The notes below the pieces were generated by a model. That model saw only the letters and a program-made list of their open reading frames with translations, was not told the DNA's origin and did not search any database. From contig NZ_JBNGOT010000012.1 in assembly GCF_050589705.1 (NCBI RefSeq), positions 71,438 through 135,437 of the forward strand: 64,000 nt of DNA, written 5' to 3'. Of the stretch, positions 34,850 to 44,824 are shown piece by piece. Within the stretch, counting starts at the first letter, position 1; each line of letters starts with the position of its first letter. The position numbers were made by a program, and so were the translations under genes. Source of the stretch: Sunxiuqinia rutila. GTDB lineage: Bacteria; Bacteroidota; Bacteroidia; Bacteroidales; Prolixibacteraceae.

Positions 34850-36394
34850 TTAGTCAATTGCCGGAAACGGATGAACTTCAGAACGCTCATGCTCCTGCTT
34901 CATAATCTTCTCAATCTGTGCGACAATTTCCGGGTGCTCTGAAGCAAGGTCCTGCTGTTCCTGCGGATCTGCTTTCAGATTGAATAGTTGAATCGTTAAG
35001 TTACCATCATTCATTTGAGATCGATAGCCTTTCCAATCTCCCATTCGTACCGCTTGTTGTCCGCCATAGGCTTTCATCGGAAATTCCCAATAAAGAAATT
35101 CTTTTTCGCTTTGTGCCTCTCCTTTTAGTGTAGGCAAAAAGCTGATACCATCAGTCTCCACAGTTGTTTCGAGACCGGCAATTTCATTCAAAGTAGGCAT
35201 CACATCCCAAAAAGCAAATGGGCTGTTGGTTTCTGATCCGGGGGCTACCACTCCGGGCCACGAAACAATTAAAGGAACCCGGATTCCACCTTCCCGCAGA
35301 AAGCCTTTTCCCCAGCCCCATTCGCTTTTAAAAGGCTTAGCGCTATCGAAAAACGGAGAGTCTGTTCCGCCGTTGAAGGTTGGGCCATTGTCGCTGGTAA
35401 ACATGATTACTGTATTTTCATAAAGTCCCTCTTCCTTCAGTTTGTCAATCAGTTTTCCAACCTGCATATCCAGGTAACTAACCATCGCAGCATAAGTTGC
35501 ATGTGGTGTCCGGTTAGGGAAATATCCTTTTTGCCCCAGGTAAGGTTCTTCGTCATCAAACTGCTCCTGGTAGTAGTTCAGGAATTCAGAATCAGCTGGC
35601 ACTTGCAGCGGTGCATGTGGCAAGATTGGAGCAAAATACAGGAAAAACGGATTGGCTTTGTTCTGCTCAATAAACCGTAGTGATTCGTCCAGCATCAGGT
35701 CAGGAGCATATTCTTTGGAAGTATACTTTTTATAGCTGGCCGGATCATTCGGATCACTCCCTTTGTCTAAAGAAGTCCAAACCGGGGTGTACTCATTATC
35801 TAACAATACCTGTTGATCATTTTTCCATAAGTGCAGGTTGTAATAATTATGCCCTTGCCGCTGACATATGTCTCCATAGAAAAGATCAAAACCCTGTTTA
35901 TTGGGATGACCTTCCGTTTGAGGGCCTCCCAATCCCCATTTTCCAACGCAGGCCGTGCGGTAACCAGCTTGTTGCATTAACTCTCCCACCGTCACAATCG
36001 TATCCGGAATTGGCCGTTGTCCTTCCAGCCTCGGATCCTTGATCACTTTCCGGAAATCCCAGTTCTTCTTTGTGGCTCCCATCTCATCGTTGTTCCTGAC
36101 ATACGCATGGCCGGAGTGCCTGCCCGTAAGCAATACACCCCGTGATGGTGCACAAACCGGGCTTCCACAGTAAAAGTCAGTGAAGCGAATTCCCTGAGAA
36201 GCCAGCTGGTCAATATTGGGTGTTTTAATTTTTTGCTGACCGTAAGCCCCTAGTTCGGCATAACCTAAATCATCAGCTAAAATAAATATGATATTGGGTT
36301 TAGTCTGCACCTTTTCCTGCTCAGCACAAGAGCTTGTAGCCAAGGCCAAAGGCACCATCAATAAACCGAATGAACTTGCTTTTTCTAATTTCAC
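34850..36394 (-). CDS. Family S1 sulfatase, lipoprotein
   Basis: The 514-aa product has a lipobox (LATSSC, Cys23), LADDLG, the formylglycine motif CAPSR with Cys81, GKWGLGG and FTSDNG. It has the layout of the arylsulfatase group common in marine Bacteroidota. The start is a GTG at 36394; the next in-frame Met lies inside the signal peptide, so GTG is needed for export. It lies between two GH20 genes, which points to sulfated HexNAc or a neighbouring sulfated residue as target. The subfamily is not assigned. Confidence 0.88.
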   Translation of the reverse strand: MKLEKASSFGLLMVPLALATSSCAEQEKVQTKPNIIFILADDLGYAELGAYGQQKIKTPNIDQLASQGIRFTDFYCGSPVCAPSRGVLLTGRHSGHAYVRNNDEMGATKKNWDFRKVIKDPRLEGQRPIPDTIVTVGELMQQAGYRTACVGKWGLGGPQTEGHPNKQGFDLFYGDICQRQGHNYYNLHLWKNDQQVLLDNEYTPVWTSLDKGSDPNDPASYKKYTSKEYAPDLMLDESLRFIEQNKANPFFLYFAPILPHAPLQVPADSEFLNYYQEQFDDEEPYLGQKGYFPNRTPHATYAAMVSYLDMQVGKLIDKLKEEGLYENTVIMFTSDNGPTFNGGTDSPFFDSAKPFKSEWGWGKGFLREGGIRVPLIVSWPGVVAPGSETNSPFAFWDVMPTLNEIAGLETTVETDGISFLPTLKGEAQSEKEFLYWEFPMKAYGGQQAVRMGDWKGYRSQMNDGNLTIQLFNLKADPQEQQDLASEHPEIVAQIEKIMKQEHERSEVHPFPAID

Positions 36395-36471
36395 TTTTTT
36401 TTTGTTTTATATGGTTCGAGGAAAATCACCGCTAAAAAGCAGCGCCTTTCCCCGGAAAACTTTTTTATTGG

Positions 36472-38109
36472 TTATTCCCAGCTAAAATCAGCTTCAATTT
36501 CGTCTTTCATGCCAGGGCCAATATCAATTCCTTTTTCCCTCAACACGGGATACTTTTCTTTCACAACGCGATAGAACACATCAAATGGCATGCGTTCTCC
36601 CCTGCTCCACATTTGTTCAGCCAAGACAAATATCCTTGGGAAAACCCGCCGATCAACCATGTGTTCGTACACATACCAGTCCGTCCATAAAGCACATCCC
36701 ATACCTAAAACCAAGGAATCAGGCTCTTTTATGTCTGATGGATTATTTTCGTAAACCGTGCGCATGTCAAATGTCCGGTCAGCGAAGTAGTTTGACCATG
36801 GGCTTACCGGAAAATTTAAATAACTGTAATAATTGGTATTGGCGATAACCTGATGTCCATTTCGAATAGCGTTCTTTAAAGCCAAATCTTTATGTCCCCG
36901 CCAGTTCCACCAATGAACAATTACGTTGTCCGGTAACTTAAAATCATCCTGGTAAATTACATCGCCCCAAAAGATAACCTTTTTATTTTTTGTTTTCATA
37001 TAATTGGCCAGGCGGGATGAAAAATACATTTGTAGTTCATGCGAGTTCTTTAGTCCTTCCTCTTCTATTTTCCCCTGACAATCCGGACATTTATTCCACT
37101 TTCCCTTAGGAGCCTCGTCCCCTCCCAAATGAATATAGGGCGATGGAAACAACTCACAAACTTCATCCAACACATTTTTAAGGAAAGTGTAGGTTTCTTC
37201 CCTTCCCCCACAATATAGTACGTCTGAAAAACCCATCACTGTTTTGGGAGCCTCACCGAAGCAGCTCAGTTCCGGGTAGGCTGTTAAGGCAGCCTCCGAG
37301 TGCCCGGGAACATCGATTTCAGGAACAACGGTTATGTGCAACTTGCGGGCATAAGCAACAATATCTTTAATTTCTTCCTGAGTATAAAACCCTTGCTGTT
37401 CTTTTCCTTCAGCCACCTTCGATCCAATCACGGTTAGCTTGGGATATTTCTTAATTTCAACACGCCAGCCTTGTCCCTCAGTCAGGTGCCAATGAAAAAC
37501 ATTCATTTTCAGCATGGCCATGTGATCCAGGTAACGCTTGATAAATTCTGGCCTTTGGTACTGCCGGCCTGAGTCGAGCATGAAACTGCGCCAGGCATAT
37601 TTGGGTGAGTCGGTAACTTTTATTCCGGGAATACGATAGCCGGCCAACGTAATCGCTTTTCCGGCCTGTATTTCCTTCGGAAGAAGTTGCAGTAAGCTTT
37701 GAATGCCATAAAAAAGGCCGGTGGAAGTGTTGGCAGTTACTTTAATTTGTTTTCCGGACACCAAGAGTTGGTAAACTTCATCACCCAAGTTGTTGGGAAG
37801 CGCAGCAACCTGCAAATGAATATCGGCTTTTCTTTCATTCGCTTTTTCTATCCGGACATTGTTTTGGAGCCGTTGGATTAAATAATTGGACTCCTCTTGC
37901 TGCTGGCTGGCACAGGCTATTGTTAGCTTATTTCCAATGCGAAAGGAACCAGCCGTTTTTTCAACTTTAAAAGGGGTGGGCAGAATAGTCTGGCCCTGAA
38001 TTGCGAAGGAGCTAAAAAAGAGACTTCCAATCAAGAATATCCCTTTGATTGCCTGCTTTCGCAATTTCAAGAAGCAATCTATAATCGACCTGTTTTGTTT
38101 AGGATACAT
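36472..38109 (-). CDS. GH20 beta-N-acetylhexosaminidase, secreted
   Basis: The 545-aa protein has an N-terminal signal region (about 20-40, LIGSLFFSSFAIQGQ). The GH20b-type domain is at about 45-170, and the catalytic barrel shows WRSFMLDSGRQYQ, FHWHLTEGQGW, PEIDVPGHSEA and the canonical catalytic motif HLGGDEAPK. This is a standard exo-beta-hexosaminidase of the kind found first after susCD in many PULs. It is the first enzyme gene after SusD, separated from it by a hairpin and a 220-bp gap. It removes terminal beta-GlcNAc/GalNAc; which one is not decided. Confidence 0.93.
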   Translation of the reverse strand: MYPKQNRSIIDCFLKLRKQAIKGIFLIGSLFFSSFAIQGQTILPTPFKVEKTAGSFRIGNKLTIACASQQQEESNYLIQRLQNNVRIEKANERKADIHLQVAALPNNLGDEVYQLLVSGKQIKVTANTSTGLFYGIQSLLQLLPKEIQAGKAITLAGYRIPGIKVTDSPKYAWRSFMLDSGRQYQRPEFIKRYLDHMAMLKMNVFHWHLTEGQGWRVEIKKYPKLTVIGSKVAEGKEQQGFYTQEEIKDIVAYARKLHITVVPEIDVPGHSEAALTAYPELSCFGEAPKTVMGFSDVLYCGGREETYTFLKNVLDEVCELFPSPYIHLGGDEAPKGKWNKCPDCQGKIEEEGLKNSHELQMYFSSRLANYMKTKNKKVIFWGDVIYQDDFKLPDNVIVHWWNWRGHKDLALKNAIRNGHQVIANTNYYSYLNFPVSPWSNYFADRTFDMRTVYENNPSDIKEPDSLVLGMGCALWTDWYVYEHMVDRRVFPRIFVLAEQMWSRGERMPFDVFYRVVKEKYPVLREKGIDIGPGMKDEIEADFSWE

Positions 38110-38288
38110 TTGTTTATCTATTTAGAATTAATCAACCATTTCAACATAGATTATTAAACATAGCAAAAGGATGAGTCTAAAGAGCTCCTCCTTAATTCCG
38201 GTATCGTTTGCTCAACCAAACAATACTGACTCCACCCCTATCTAATCATCAATACAGATTAAATTACTATCAAGCAATAATACCTATA

Positions 38289-38320
38289 AGCTAAAGAGGA
38301 CTTAAAAGCCCTCTTTAGCT
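38289..38320 (-). terminator. Hairpin after SusD, likely attenuator between susCD and enzyme genes
   Basis: A perfect 11-bp stem (AGCTAAAGAGG at 38289-38299, complement at 38310-38320) lies 9 bp past the SusD stop. There is no long T-run after it on the minus strand, so partial termination or 3'-end stabilisation of the susCD mRNA is likely. Confidence 0.65.
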
Positions 38321-38328
38321 TTGAAGAT

Positions 38329-40074
38329 TTACTTATCCCAGCCCGGGTTTTGCTCCAGTGCAGGATTAAGCGTCAATTCGTTAGTAGGAATTGGGTTAAG
38401 ATAATCGCGCTCAGGTTTAAACTGATAACCTGAAGGAATTACTTTCAGATAAGGATCAATGTAGCCATCGCCATCAACCAGCAAGGTTTCACCAATCACA
38501 ATATTATATTCATTCTCCAAGTCGCTTCCAATAAATTTGAACCCTTTCAGGCGTTTTCCAACAAAAAGCTCGTGTGCACGCCAACGCATCAAGTCGTCAA
38601 AACGGAAACCTTCGCAGGCCAATTCAACTCTCCGCTCTCTTCTGATTTCATTGATAATCGGACTCAATGCCGGGAATTGCCAGTTTGGATCATTAGCAAT
38701 ATTAGCCAATTGCAGGTGTGGCATGTTTACACGATCACGCAGTTGATTCACGGTCAGATCCAGGTCAGCCTGAGTAATTGTTCCCAGCTCAGCTTTGGCT
38801 TCCGCATAAATCAAAAGGATTTCAGCATAGCGATAGATGATTGCTGCTGTGGTTCCAATTCCTCCGGCCTTTTGCTGTTCGAAGTCTGGACTCCCGCCTT
38901 TTCTCAACTGAAAACCACTGGTATTTCGTGCACTTCCCGTTAAATCCAGGTCAGGTTTTTCAAAAACAACAGTCAACTCGCCATTTTTGATTTCTTTGGC
39001 AGCTCCGGGCAAGTAAAGCGTTTGTGCCAGGCGTGGGTCACGATTGGCAGCAACATCTTCCAAACTTCCTTCGCCAGCATATAAGTCACTTTGTGAGATT
39101 GGTAATCCGTCAGTAGCCAGGTAGCTATCGATCAATGATTTTGACAAGCCGGTATTTCCACCAATGCGGGGGATGTAACGATGAACATTGTGTGTTACGC
39201 CCAAATCAACGTCATACTTTTTCCAGAAGATTACTTCACTATTGGCCGACAAATCAACCTGGTTAAACAGAGAGTAGTACGTATCGTTCACATCGCCACT
39301 ATTGTACAATGCATAATGGCCTTCGTCGATAATCCGTTTTGCAGTCTGAGCAGCTAACTCCAGGTATTCACTGCCATCAGATCCCGCCACTTCGAAAGCT
39401 GTTCCGGCATGGTATTTTTCCCATGTTCCTTCGAAAAGGCAAATACGTGCTTTCAGAGCCAGCGCAACATCTTTGTTAACACGGAAAGCTTCTGCTTTAT
39501 CCACAGCCGGAAGTTTAGTAATGGCAACATCTAAATCCTTGATAATAGAATCAACAACAGCCTTACGAGGAGTGCGGGCCATATAAAGTTCTTCTGAATC
39601 AGTCGATAAGGGTTTGCTGCAAAATGGCACATCTCCAAATGTCTGTACCATGTTAAAATAATGCAGTGCTCTGAAAAAATATCCTTCACCTGCGTAGTTG
39701 TCAATTAAAGTCTGATCGCCTTCAACGGTAGACAAATTATTCAGGAAATAATTTACCGAACGAATGCCCCCCCAACTCCAGCCACCACCTGATGAAGGGA
39801 TGGTCCAGTTACCAGCCAAACGGCTGTTATAAGTTCCGGGAATCATGTTGTCACTATTATTATCGAACCAAAAGATTCCACCACTCCAACCACTGTGAAC
39901 CGGAAAAGCACCATAAAAGCTATTGGCATACAATTTCAAATCGTTGGGTGTTTTCCAGAATGTTTGCGGGGCAATCTCATCCAGCGGATAACGATCTAAA
40001 TAATTTTCGTTACATGATGACATGAGTGCCATAACCGCTACAGCCAAACATATATATATTCTAATTCTTCTCAT
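38329..40074 (-). CDS. SusD/RagB outer-membrane glycan-binding lipoprotein
   Basis: The product is about 581 aa, with a lipoprotein signal (AVMALMSSC) followed by NENYLDRYP, the usual SusD start. It has a SusD TPR-like body (FRALHYFNMVQTFGDVP, RYAEILLIYAEAKAELG, RRERRVELACEGFRFDDLMRW) and the end NPALEQNPGWDK typical of the family. It binds oligosaccharides at the cell surface as the lid of the SusC channel. The ATG at 40074 is preferred over the TTG at 40092, leaving a 20-bp gap after the SusC stop. The ligand cannot be read from the sequence. Confidence 0.96.
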   Translation of the reverse strand: MRRIRIYICLAVAVMALMSSCNENYLDRYPLDEIAPQTFWKTPNDLKLYANSFYGAFPVHSGWSGGIFWFDNNSDNMIPGTYNSRLAGNWTIPSSGGGWSWGGIRSVNYFLNNLSTVEGDQTLIDNYAGEGYFFRALHYFNMVQTFGDVPFCSKPLSTDSEELYMARTPRKAVVDSIIKDLDVAITKLPAVDKAEAFRVNKDVALALKARICLFEGTWEKYHAGTAFEVAGSDGSEYLELAAQTAKRIIDEGHYALYNSGDVNDTYYSLFNQVDLSANSEVIFWKKYDVDLGVTHNVHRYIPRIGGNTGLSKSLIDSYLATDGLPISQSDLYAGEGSLEDVAANRDPRLAQTLYLPGAAKEIKNGELTVVFEKPDLDLTGSARNTSGFQLRKGGSPDFEQQKAGGIGTTAAIIYRYAEILLIYAEAKAELGTITQADLDLTVNQLRDRVNMPHLQLANIANDPNWQFPALSPIINEIRRERRVELACEGFRFDDLMRWRAHELFVGKRLKGFKFIGSDLENEYNIVIGETLLVDGDGYIDPYLKVIPSGYQFKPERDYLNPIPTNELTLNPALEQNPGWDK

Positions 40075-40094
40075 AATAATCTGATTTTTCAAAA

Positions 40095-43000
40095 TTAAAA
40101 GGATACATTCATTCCAAAGGCAAAACTTTTCTGTAACGGATAAATTTTACCAGCTCCCCAGGAACCACCAGTCGTTTCCGGATCGAAAATATCGATCAAG
40201 TCCGTTAGAACGAACAGGTTTTCTCCGGTAACATAGAAGCGTACTTTGGATAACTGCAACTTTTTCACAAACATTTCCGGCAATGTATAGCCCAGTTGAA
40301 CATTCTTCAATCTTAAATAAGCGCCATTTTGCAGGTAACGCGTTTGAACTTGCTGGTTTTTACCACCATTGGTCAAATAAGGACGCGGATAATATGCATC
40401 AGGATTGTCTTCAGACCAGTAATCCAGGTGAGCCTTAAACCCAGCCGATTGCCAGACACCTCCGGTACCGCCCCAGAAATAAGAACCGCCAATCGCCAGG
40501 TCACGTTTAGCAACACCTGTCCAAAGCATGGAGAAATCAATTCCTTTCCATTTTCCTCCTGCTGAAAGAGCAAACTGATACTGAGGCGTACTGTTTCCAA
40601 TAATCTTCTTGTCTCCCGGATTTTCGACAGTGTTGTCTCCCCAGTCAATCACTCCGTCATCATTCAGATCCTGATACATAATATCACCGGCTCTCCACTC
40701 CTGTCCGCTAATTTTTGACTGATCATACCAATCATCAAAAGCGGCATCATCCTGAGCAATGCCTTCCGTAACATATCCCCAAATTTCGCCTAGTTCCTGC
40801 CCTTCATAATAGGTTGTTAAAATTCCGGTTGGATTGCGGTACTTCGCTACTTTGGTTTTGGCATTTGAGAGTGTGGCTTTAGCATGGTAAGAAAATTCAT
40901 TGATTTTATCTTCCCAGCCAATCACCAACTCAAATCCATTCGTTTGCAACTCGGTATTGTTAATTTTTGGAACACTTGTTCCCAGAACACCAGGCAAGGC
41001 TTCTGCTGGTCCAGGCAGGTCGCTGGTATAGCGCTCAAAAACATCCAATGAACCGGTAAGTTGGTTGTTAAAGATTCCCCAATCAACTCCAACGTTTTTG
41101 GTTTTCACTTTTGCCCAAGTAAGTGTCGGACTGATCAATCCAGGTAAAGAAGCATAGTTTGGTCTGCTATCTCCCATAATCCACCAGTTATTGGTACTAA
41201 CCGGAATTGTTGGAACATACAGGTAAAGATATTCATTCTTATTTCCAAGCTGATTACCCAAAGCTCCCCACGATCCGCGGATTTTTAATATATCAATTTG
41301 CTCAACATTGAAGAAGTCCTCACGGGCCAGATTATACCCTACCGATACCGATGGGAATAGTCCCCAACGCTCATCTCCCGGAAATTTTGAAGAACCATCG
41401 TAACGCGCATTCACCTCAAGAAGGTATTTCTCTTCAAAGTTATAGTTCAAACGACCAAAAAATCCACGGGTTGCCCAATGCCATTTGCTGTCACCTACGT
41501 CATCCTGCTCGCTTGTTGCTGTGCTGATTGAAGGAACTTCATCTGTGATCAGCCCTTGTTTTGAAGCATACAACCATTCGTACTGTTCCAATTCCTGCTG
41601 AAAACCAGTCAATACTTTAAACGTATGTCCTGAGTCAAATTCTTTTTCATAGGAACTGTAGATATTCGGAGAAGAATACGTTTTCTTACTGGCGCTGGCA
41701 GAATAACTGGTATTAGGGCGTTCCGTATAAGTAACTCCTTCCGGTCCATGCAAAATAACAGATCCATAATGGTTGTTACCAATATTGCTTTGAACAGTCC
41801 AGTTATAGTCAAAATTAATTTTCCAATCTTTGATCGGCTCCAGAATGGCTCCCGTTGAAATCAGGAAGTTGTCCGACGTGCTGTTGCTTCTTCCGGACAA
41901 CAGGTAAGGAATCTCCGAACTTTGATGATAATCTCCATCAGGCGTGTATAAAGGGTTAGTAGGCCACCGGCGAGCAATATTATGATAGAATAAATATCGG
42001 TCATAACTAGGACGATCTGTAACGCCGCGAGTATACTTAACATTAGCCCGAAGCGACAAGTAACTGTTTACCTCGCTTGAAACTTTCGAGTTCATCGTGT
42101 AACGCTTATACTCATCATCTCCGTATTTCAACAGGCCTTTCTCATCGTAAAAACCGCCTGAAACGTAATAGTCAACTTTGTCCTTTTTTCCTGAAACACT
42201 AACAGTATGTGTCTGACGCGGTGTCCAGTCTTTATAAAATACATCAAACCAGTTGGTGTTGGCATTGGCAGTCATATAAGCCCCCCATCTGTCCGGATTT
42301 CCTGGCTCAGGAAATGTCCCATCAATACTGGTAGGATCTTTCATGTATTGCTCAATACGCCCCATAATTTCATCAGAAAAAACAGGAGCAGAATCACCGT
42401 CATTCAAGCCGGCCTGATTAAAGTAATTGGCAAATTCCAGCGAATTCATCATTTCAGGCAATTTGAGCGGTGCAGAGTAAGTAAATACATTTGAATAACT
42501 TACATGAACTCCCTCCTTACCTCCTTTGGTAGTAATCAACACCACACCGTACGCTGCACGTGCTCCATAAATAGCAGCCGAAGCAGCATCTTTAAGCACT
42601 GAAATACTCTCAATATCATTGGGGTTGATATCGTTAATGCTGTTAACAGGAACACCATCAACAAGAATATAAGGAGCATCGGTTCCATCCAATGAACCTA
42701 CTCCCCGAATATTCATAGCCATGGATGAGCCAGGCTCTCCTCCTGTACTACCAACTGAAAAGTTCATACTCGGTAAAACCCCTTGAATGGCTTGCTGAAC
42801 GTTGGCCACCGGACGATCTTCCAATATTTCGGAGGTAACCTGTTCCACCGCACCTGTCAGATTTACCTTCTTTTGCACGCCATAACCAACGGCAATAACC
42901 TCCTCAATACCAAAGGTTTCTTCTTCCAGAATGACATTAACAACAGCGTTTGACCCAACAATGGTTTCGTAACTCCGCATCCCAACAAAGGAAAACATCA

Positions 43001-43538
43001 AAGTTACTCCAGGTCTTACTTCTTTTAGCGTATACTCTCCGGCATCATTGGTAATTGTTCCGGTAGTCGTTCCTTTCACCATAACCGTTACTCCAGGCAA
43101 GGGCAAGCCTGCTCCATCAGTAACAACCCCTGAAATCTCTTTGGATTGTTGAGTAGATAACCAGGCCTTTTCTGTACTTAGGGCTATTTGGCGGTTATTG
43201 ATGATGTAAATAATGTCTGAATCAAGAAACAACTCATCCAGGACTTCTTCAATTGTTCTGTTATTGACAGCAATCTGAGTTTTCTTGTTAACATCCACCT
43301 TACTAGCTTCATACATGAAGTAGTAGTCCGTTTGATTTTCAATTTCATTCAACACATTTCTAATGGACACATCAGCCATCTTCAGGCTTAACCGATTGTT
43401 TTGTGAAAACGAATCGATGGCAAATGTTTGACCAATAAAAATGAAAAGCAATATCAGCATTGTTCTCATTACCTTGCACGGTTTAGATGCCCAGAAACTT
43501 CGTCGTTCCGGGATCGGTAAAAATTCTTTTTTTTTCAT
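40095..43538 (-). CDS. SusC/RagA TonB-dependent transducer with STN domain
   Basis: The 1147-aa protein has an N-terminal signal/anchor (about 25-45) and an STN (secretin/TonB N-terminal) domain (about 50-125). A carboxypeptidase-D-like domain follows (about 135-215, SGVVTDGAGLPLPGVTVMVKG), then a TonB plug (EEVIAVGYG, about 219-227; VDGVPVNSINDINPNDIES) and a 22-strand barrel ending in Phe. It is the active transporter of the PUL. The STN domain marks it as a transducer that talks to the FecR anti-sigma factor encoded 149 bp upstream. It pairs with the SusD gene directly downstream. Confidence 0.96.
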   Translation of the reverse strand: MKKKEFLPIPERRSFWASKPCKVMRTMLILLFIFIGQTFAIDSFSQNNRLSLKMADVSIRNVLNEIENQTDYYFMYEASKVDVNKKTQIAVNNRTIEEVLDELFLDSDIIYIINNRQIALSTEKAWLSTQQSKEISGVVTDGAGLPLPGVTVMVKGTTTGTITNDAGEYTLKEVRPGVTLMFSFVGMRSYETIVGSNAVVNVILEEETFGIEEVIAVGYGVQKKVNLTGAVEQVTSEILEDRPVANVQQAIQGVLPSMNFSVGSTGGEPGSSMAMNIRGVGSLDGTDAPYILVDGVPVNSINDINPNDIESISVLKDAASAAIYGARAAYGVVLITTKGGKEGVHVSYSNVFTYSAPLKLPEMMNSLEFANYFNQAGLNDGDSAPVFSDEIMGRIEQYMKDPTSIDGTFPEPGNPDRWGAYMTANANTNWFDVFYKDWTPRQTHTVSVSGKKDKVDYYVSGGFYDEKGLLKYGDDEYKRYTMNSKVSSEVNSYLSLRANVKYTRGVTDRPSYDRYLFYHNIARRWPTNPLYTPDGDYHQSSEIPYLLSGRSNSTSDNFLISTGAILEPIKDWKINFDYNWTVQSNIGNNHYGSVILHGPEGVTYTERPNTSYSASASKKTYSSPNIYSSYEKEFDSGHTFKVLTGFQQELEQYEWLYASKQGLITDEVPSISTATSEQDDVGDSKWHWATRGFFGRLNYNFEEKYLLEVNARYDGSSKFPGDERWGLFPSVSVGYNLAREDFFNVEQIDILKIRGSWGALGNQLGNKNEYLYLYVPTIPVSTNNWWIMGDSRPNYASLPGLISPTLTWAKVKTKNVGVDWGIFNNQLTGSLDVFERYTSDLPGPAEALPGVLGTSVPKINNTELQTNGFELVIGWEDKINEFSYHAKATLSNAKTKVAKYRNPTGILTTYYEGQELGEIWGYVTEGIAQDDAAFDDWYDQSKISGQEWRAGDIMYQDLNDDGVIDWGDNTVENPGDKKIIGNSTPQYQFALSAGGKWKGIDFSMLWTGVAKRDLAIGGSYFWGGTGGVWQSAGFKAHLDYWSEDNPDAYYPRPYLTNGGKNQQVQTRYLQNGAYLRLKNVQLGYTLPEMFVKKLQLSKVRFYVTGENLFVLTDLIDIFDPETTGGSWGAGKIYPLQKSFAFGMNVSF

Positions 43539-43578
43539 AAATTTGTTACGATTTGGAATAATAATTCAAATTGAGTGA

Positions 43579-43608
43579 TGCCTTTTGTTCGTTCAAAAGC
43601 TAAAGGCA
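43579..43608 (-). other. Inverted repeat in the fecR-susC spacer
   Basis: A 7-bp inverted repeat (TGCCTTT at 43579-43585, AAAGGCA at 43602-43608) lies in the 149-bp gap between the FecR stop and the SusC start. It may be a terminator for the regulator genes or part of the SusC leader; the promoter driven by the ECF sigma should also be in this gap. No TAnnTTTG element was seen here. Confidence 0.3.
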
Positions 43609-43687
43609 CTACGAAATCAAGAGGAGGTGTTGGCGCATCTCCTTTTTGTTGTCTCTTCTTTTTCACATAAGCAAATTAATTTAAGTA

Positions 43688-44701
43688 TTAGTACATTGTT
43701 ATTTGAATTGGGGTATCGGGGTCGTTACTTAAAACAATATCGTAATTGATGGCGCAGCTGAATTTGATCAGTTCCATGATATCCTCAATGTCTTCATGCA
43801 GAATCGTTGCATTGAATAGCAGGTTGTTGATTTGTGGATTTTTGACTTCAATGGAGACATTATACCAACGCTCCAGCTTTTTGACCACCTCACTCATGGT
43901 GGCATCGCTGAAAATGAGTAATCCTTTTTTCCACGATGTATACTGAGAAGTTTCTACTTCGTGAATGCTCAACTCCTTCTTTATTCTGCTGTAATCAGCT
44001 TTTTCTCCGGGCTTTAGATGGTAATTCCGCGAGTTTCCTTTTTTCGTATTAAGTTCAACCGCCCCTTCTTCCAGCACTACACTTATCATTTCGTCTTCAG
44101 CATAACTTCGGACATTAAAAGAAGTTCCTAAAACCCGAACATTCAACTCATTGCATTGAACAACAAAAGGATGCGCAGTCTGTTTGGTAACCTGGAAGAA
44201 AGCTTCTCCATCCAGCCGGACTTCCCGGTTTTGAGAGAAAAATGCGGTGTTGTAGGTTAATGTTGTACCTCCGTTTAGCCAAACCGTAGATTGGTCGGGC
44301 AAGGTAATCATGGAGCTTTGACCATTGCTGGCGGTAATTGTTGTGTAGTTTTCAGGCGTTTGTTTAAAAATAAAATCAACCACTGAATTACCAACCAGTC
44401 CTCCAATCCCAATAACGAAAAACAGGATGGCAGCAATACGCCAACGGCCCAGGCTCTTCTCGAGTTGATAGCGTCGCAGTCTTTCGGCATACTTATTCCA
44501 TGCTCTTGGCGTATTAACGTTGTCGTATGCCTCAACTTGACTGGCAATACCTGACCGACTGGTTAGCTGATCAAACAGCTGTTTGTTTGCAGTATCCTCT
44601 CCTACCCAATTCTTCAGGTCAAGTTCTTCCTCCCTGCTGTCTTTTCCGGTGATATATTTGCCCAGAAAAATGCCTTTTTTTATCGCGTCCCTTAATTTCA
44701 T
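43688..44701 (-). CDS. FecR-family anti-sigma factor
   Basis: The 337-aa protein has a cytoplasmic N-terminus (about 1-85, FLGKYITGK... LDLKNWV), one membrane helix (about 88-105, IAAILFFVIGIGGLVGN), and a periplasmic FecR domain (ITLPDQSTVWLNGGT, VRLDGEAFFQVT) with a C-terminal DUF4974-like region (SDATMSEVVKKLERWYNV). It would hold the ECF sigma factor inactive until the SusC STN domain signals ligand uptake. It lies 123 bp downstream of the sigma gene and 149 bp before susC, the usual order. Confidence 0.95.
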   Translation of the reverse strand: MKLRDAIKKGIFLGKYITGKDSREEELDLKNWVGEDTANKQLFDQLTSRSGIASQVEAYDNVNTPRAWNKYAERLRRYQLEKSLGRWRIAAILFFVIGIGGLVGNSVVDFIFKQTPENYTTITASNGQSSMITLPDQSTVWLNGGTTLTYNTAFFSQNREVRLDGEAFFQVTKQTAHPFVVQCNELNVRVLGTSFNVRSYAEDEMISVVLEEGAVELNTKKGNSRNYHLKPGEKADYSRIKKELSIHEVETSQYTSWKKGLLIFSDATMSEVVKKLERWYNVSIEVKNPQINNLLFNATILHEDIEDIMELIKFSCAINYDIVLSNDPDTPIQITMY

Positions 44702-44824
44702 GCTTTTACACCTGAATAAAACTAAACTTCAATATTCTGATTACGCTACCTACAACGACATCGGAAAATAAAAGGACTACAAGAGAAGTAAAAAAAAAAA
44801 TTAAGTGTGAAGTTCCTGAATTGG

